A DNA stretch of 5,550 nucleotides from Puniceicoccales bacterium. Lineage in GTDB: Bacteria; Verrucomicrobiota; Verrucomicrobiia; Opitutales; JAIRKQ01. The stretch lies in contig JAISRG010000079.1 of assembly GCA_031273725.1 (NCBI GenBank), forward strand, positions 1-5,550, in the 5' to 3' direction. The position numbers and the translations under genes were made by a program. Shown here one piece after another: positions 5,478-5,550 of the stretch. How positions within the stretch are numbered: position 1 is the stretch's first letter; each line of letters begins with the position of its first letter. Under the pieces are notes generated by a model. That model saw nothing but the letters and a program-made list of their open reading frames with translations, was not told where the DNA came from and searched no databases.

Positions 5478-5550
5478 AGGGTAACGTCAAAATCAAGCAA
5501 GTAAAAGCATAAGTTTGGCGGTAGTGAAAAGCAAGGCTGTGCCGTTCCTC
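5478..5550. other. window end, no supported gene
   Basis: A GTG at 5524 opens a plus-strand frame (reading MKSKAVPFL to the edge), which could be the first codons of another gene. The only purine-rich site, GGCGG at 5517-5521, is just two bases away, too close to be a normal ribosome binding site. No hairpin terminator was found between the small gene ending at 5477 and the edge. Confidence 0.3.

Noticed and set aside
5302..5484. 60-codon plus-strand frame starting with TTG
   Set aside because: It overlaps the better-supported 5268-5477 gene, has a weak start codon and no good ribosome binding site, and its basic composition looks like an out-of-frame reading.
5500..5550. KFGG-like reading near the right edge, reminiscent of an aspartokinase start
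   Set aside because: An in-frame TAA lies two codons before it and the following residues do not continue the aspartokinase motif.

Overview
The window carries housekeeping genes of a Gram-negative bacterium, on an A+T-leaning (about 40% G+C by eye) but coding-dense stretch. The best guess for the source is a member of the PVC superphylum, most likely Verrucomicrobiota (Opitutae-like). That placement rests on three things: the gene order lpxC, fabZ, lpxA, which is also recalled from Chlamydia; the fusion of lpxC and fabZ into one reading frame; and remembered similarity of the DnaX and LpxA wording to Opitutae proteins. It is an inference, not a database result. Nothing indicates a mobile element, CRISPR array, rRNA or tRNA.

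Layout. On the minus strand, running off the left edge, is the N-terminal 286 codons of dnaX (clamp-loader gamma/tau subunit). A divergent intergenic spacer of about 310 bases follows. Its right end holds a clear sigma70-type promoter overlapped by 10-bp-phased GTGGG-type MraZ boxes. Then come three plus-strand genes, packed tightly: mraZ, rsmH (ATGA overlap with mraZ) and a small membrane protein in the ftsL position. This is the head of a division and cell wall (dcw) cluster, but it stops there: a hairpin terminator lies 22 bases after the ftsL-like gene, and ftsI, murE and the rest do not follow.

A second plus-strand group starts at 3109: an lpxC-fabZ fusion (deacetylase plus 3-hydroxyacyl-ACP dehydratase in one 442-residue protein), then lpxA two bases later. 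Together these supply the first two dedicated steps of lipid A synthesis, and they link the outer-membrane pathway to the fatty acid synthase that competes with it for the same 3-hydroxyacyl-ACP. A 69-codon gene of unknown function follows, and the last 73 bases hold no gene that can be supported.

No undescribed multi-gene system was found. The points most worth checking are in DnaX, where all four zinc-ligand cysteines and the SRC-motif arginine finger are replaced in an otherwise well-kept protein. Others are the truncated dcw cluster, the MraZ operator built into the mraZ promoter, and substitutions in the acyl-length and nucleotide-binding positions of LpxA.
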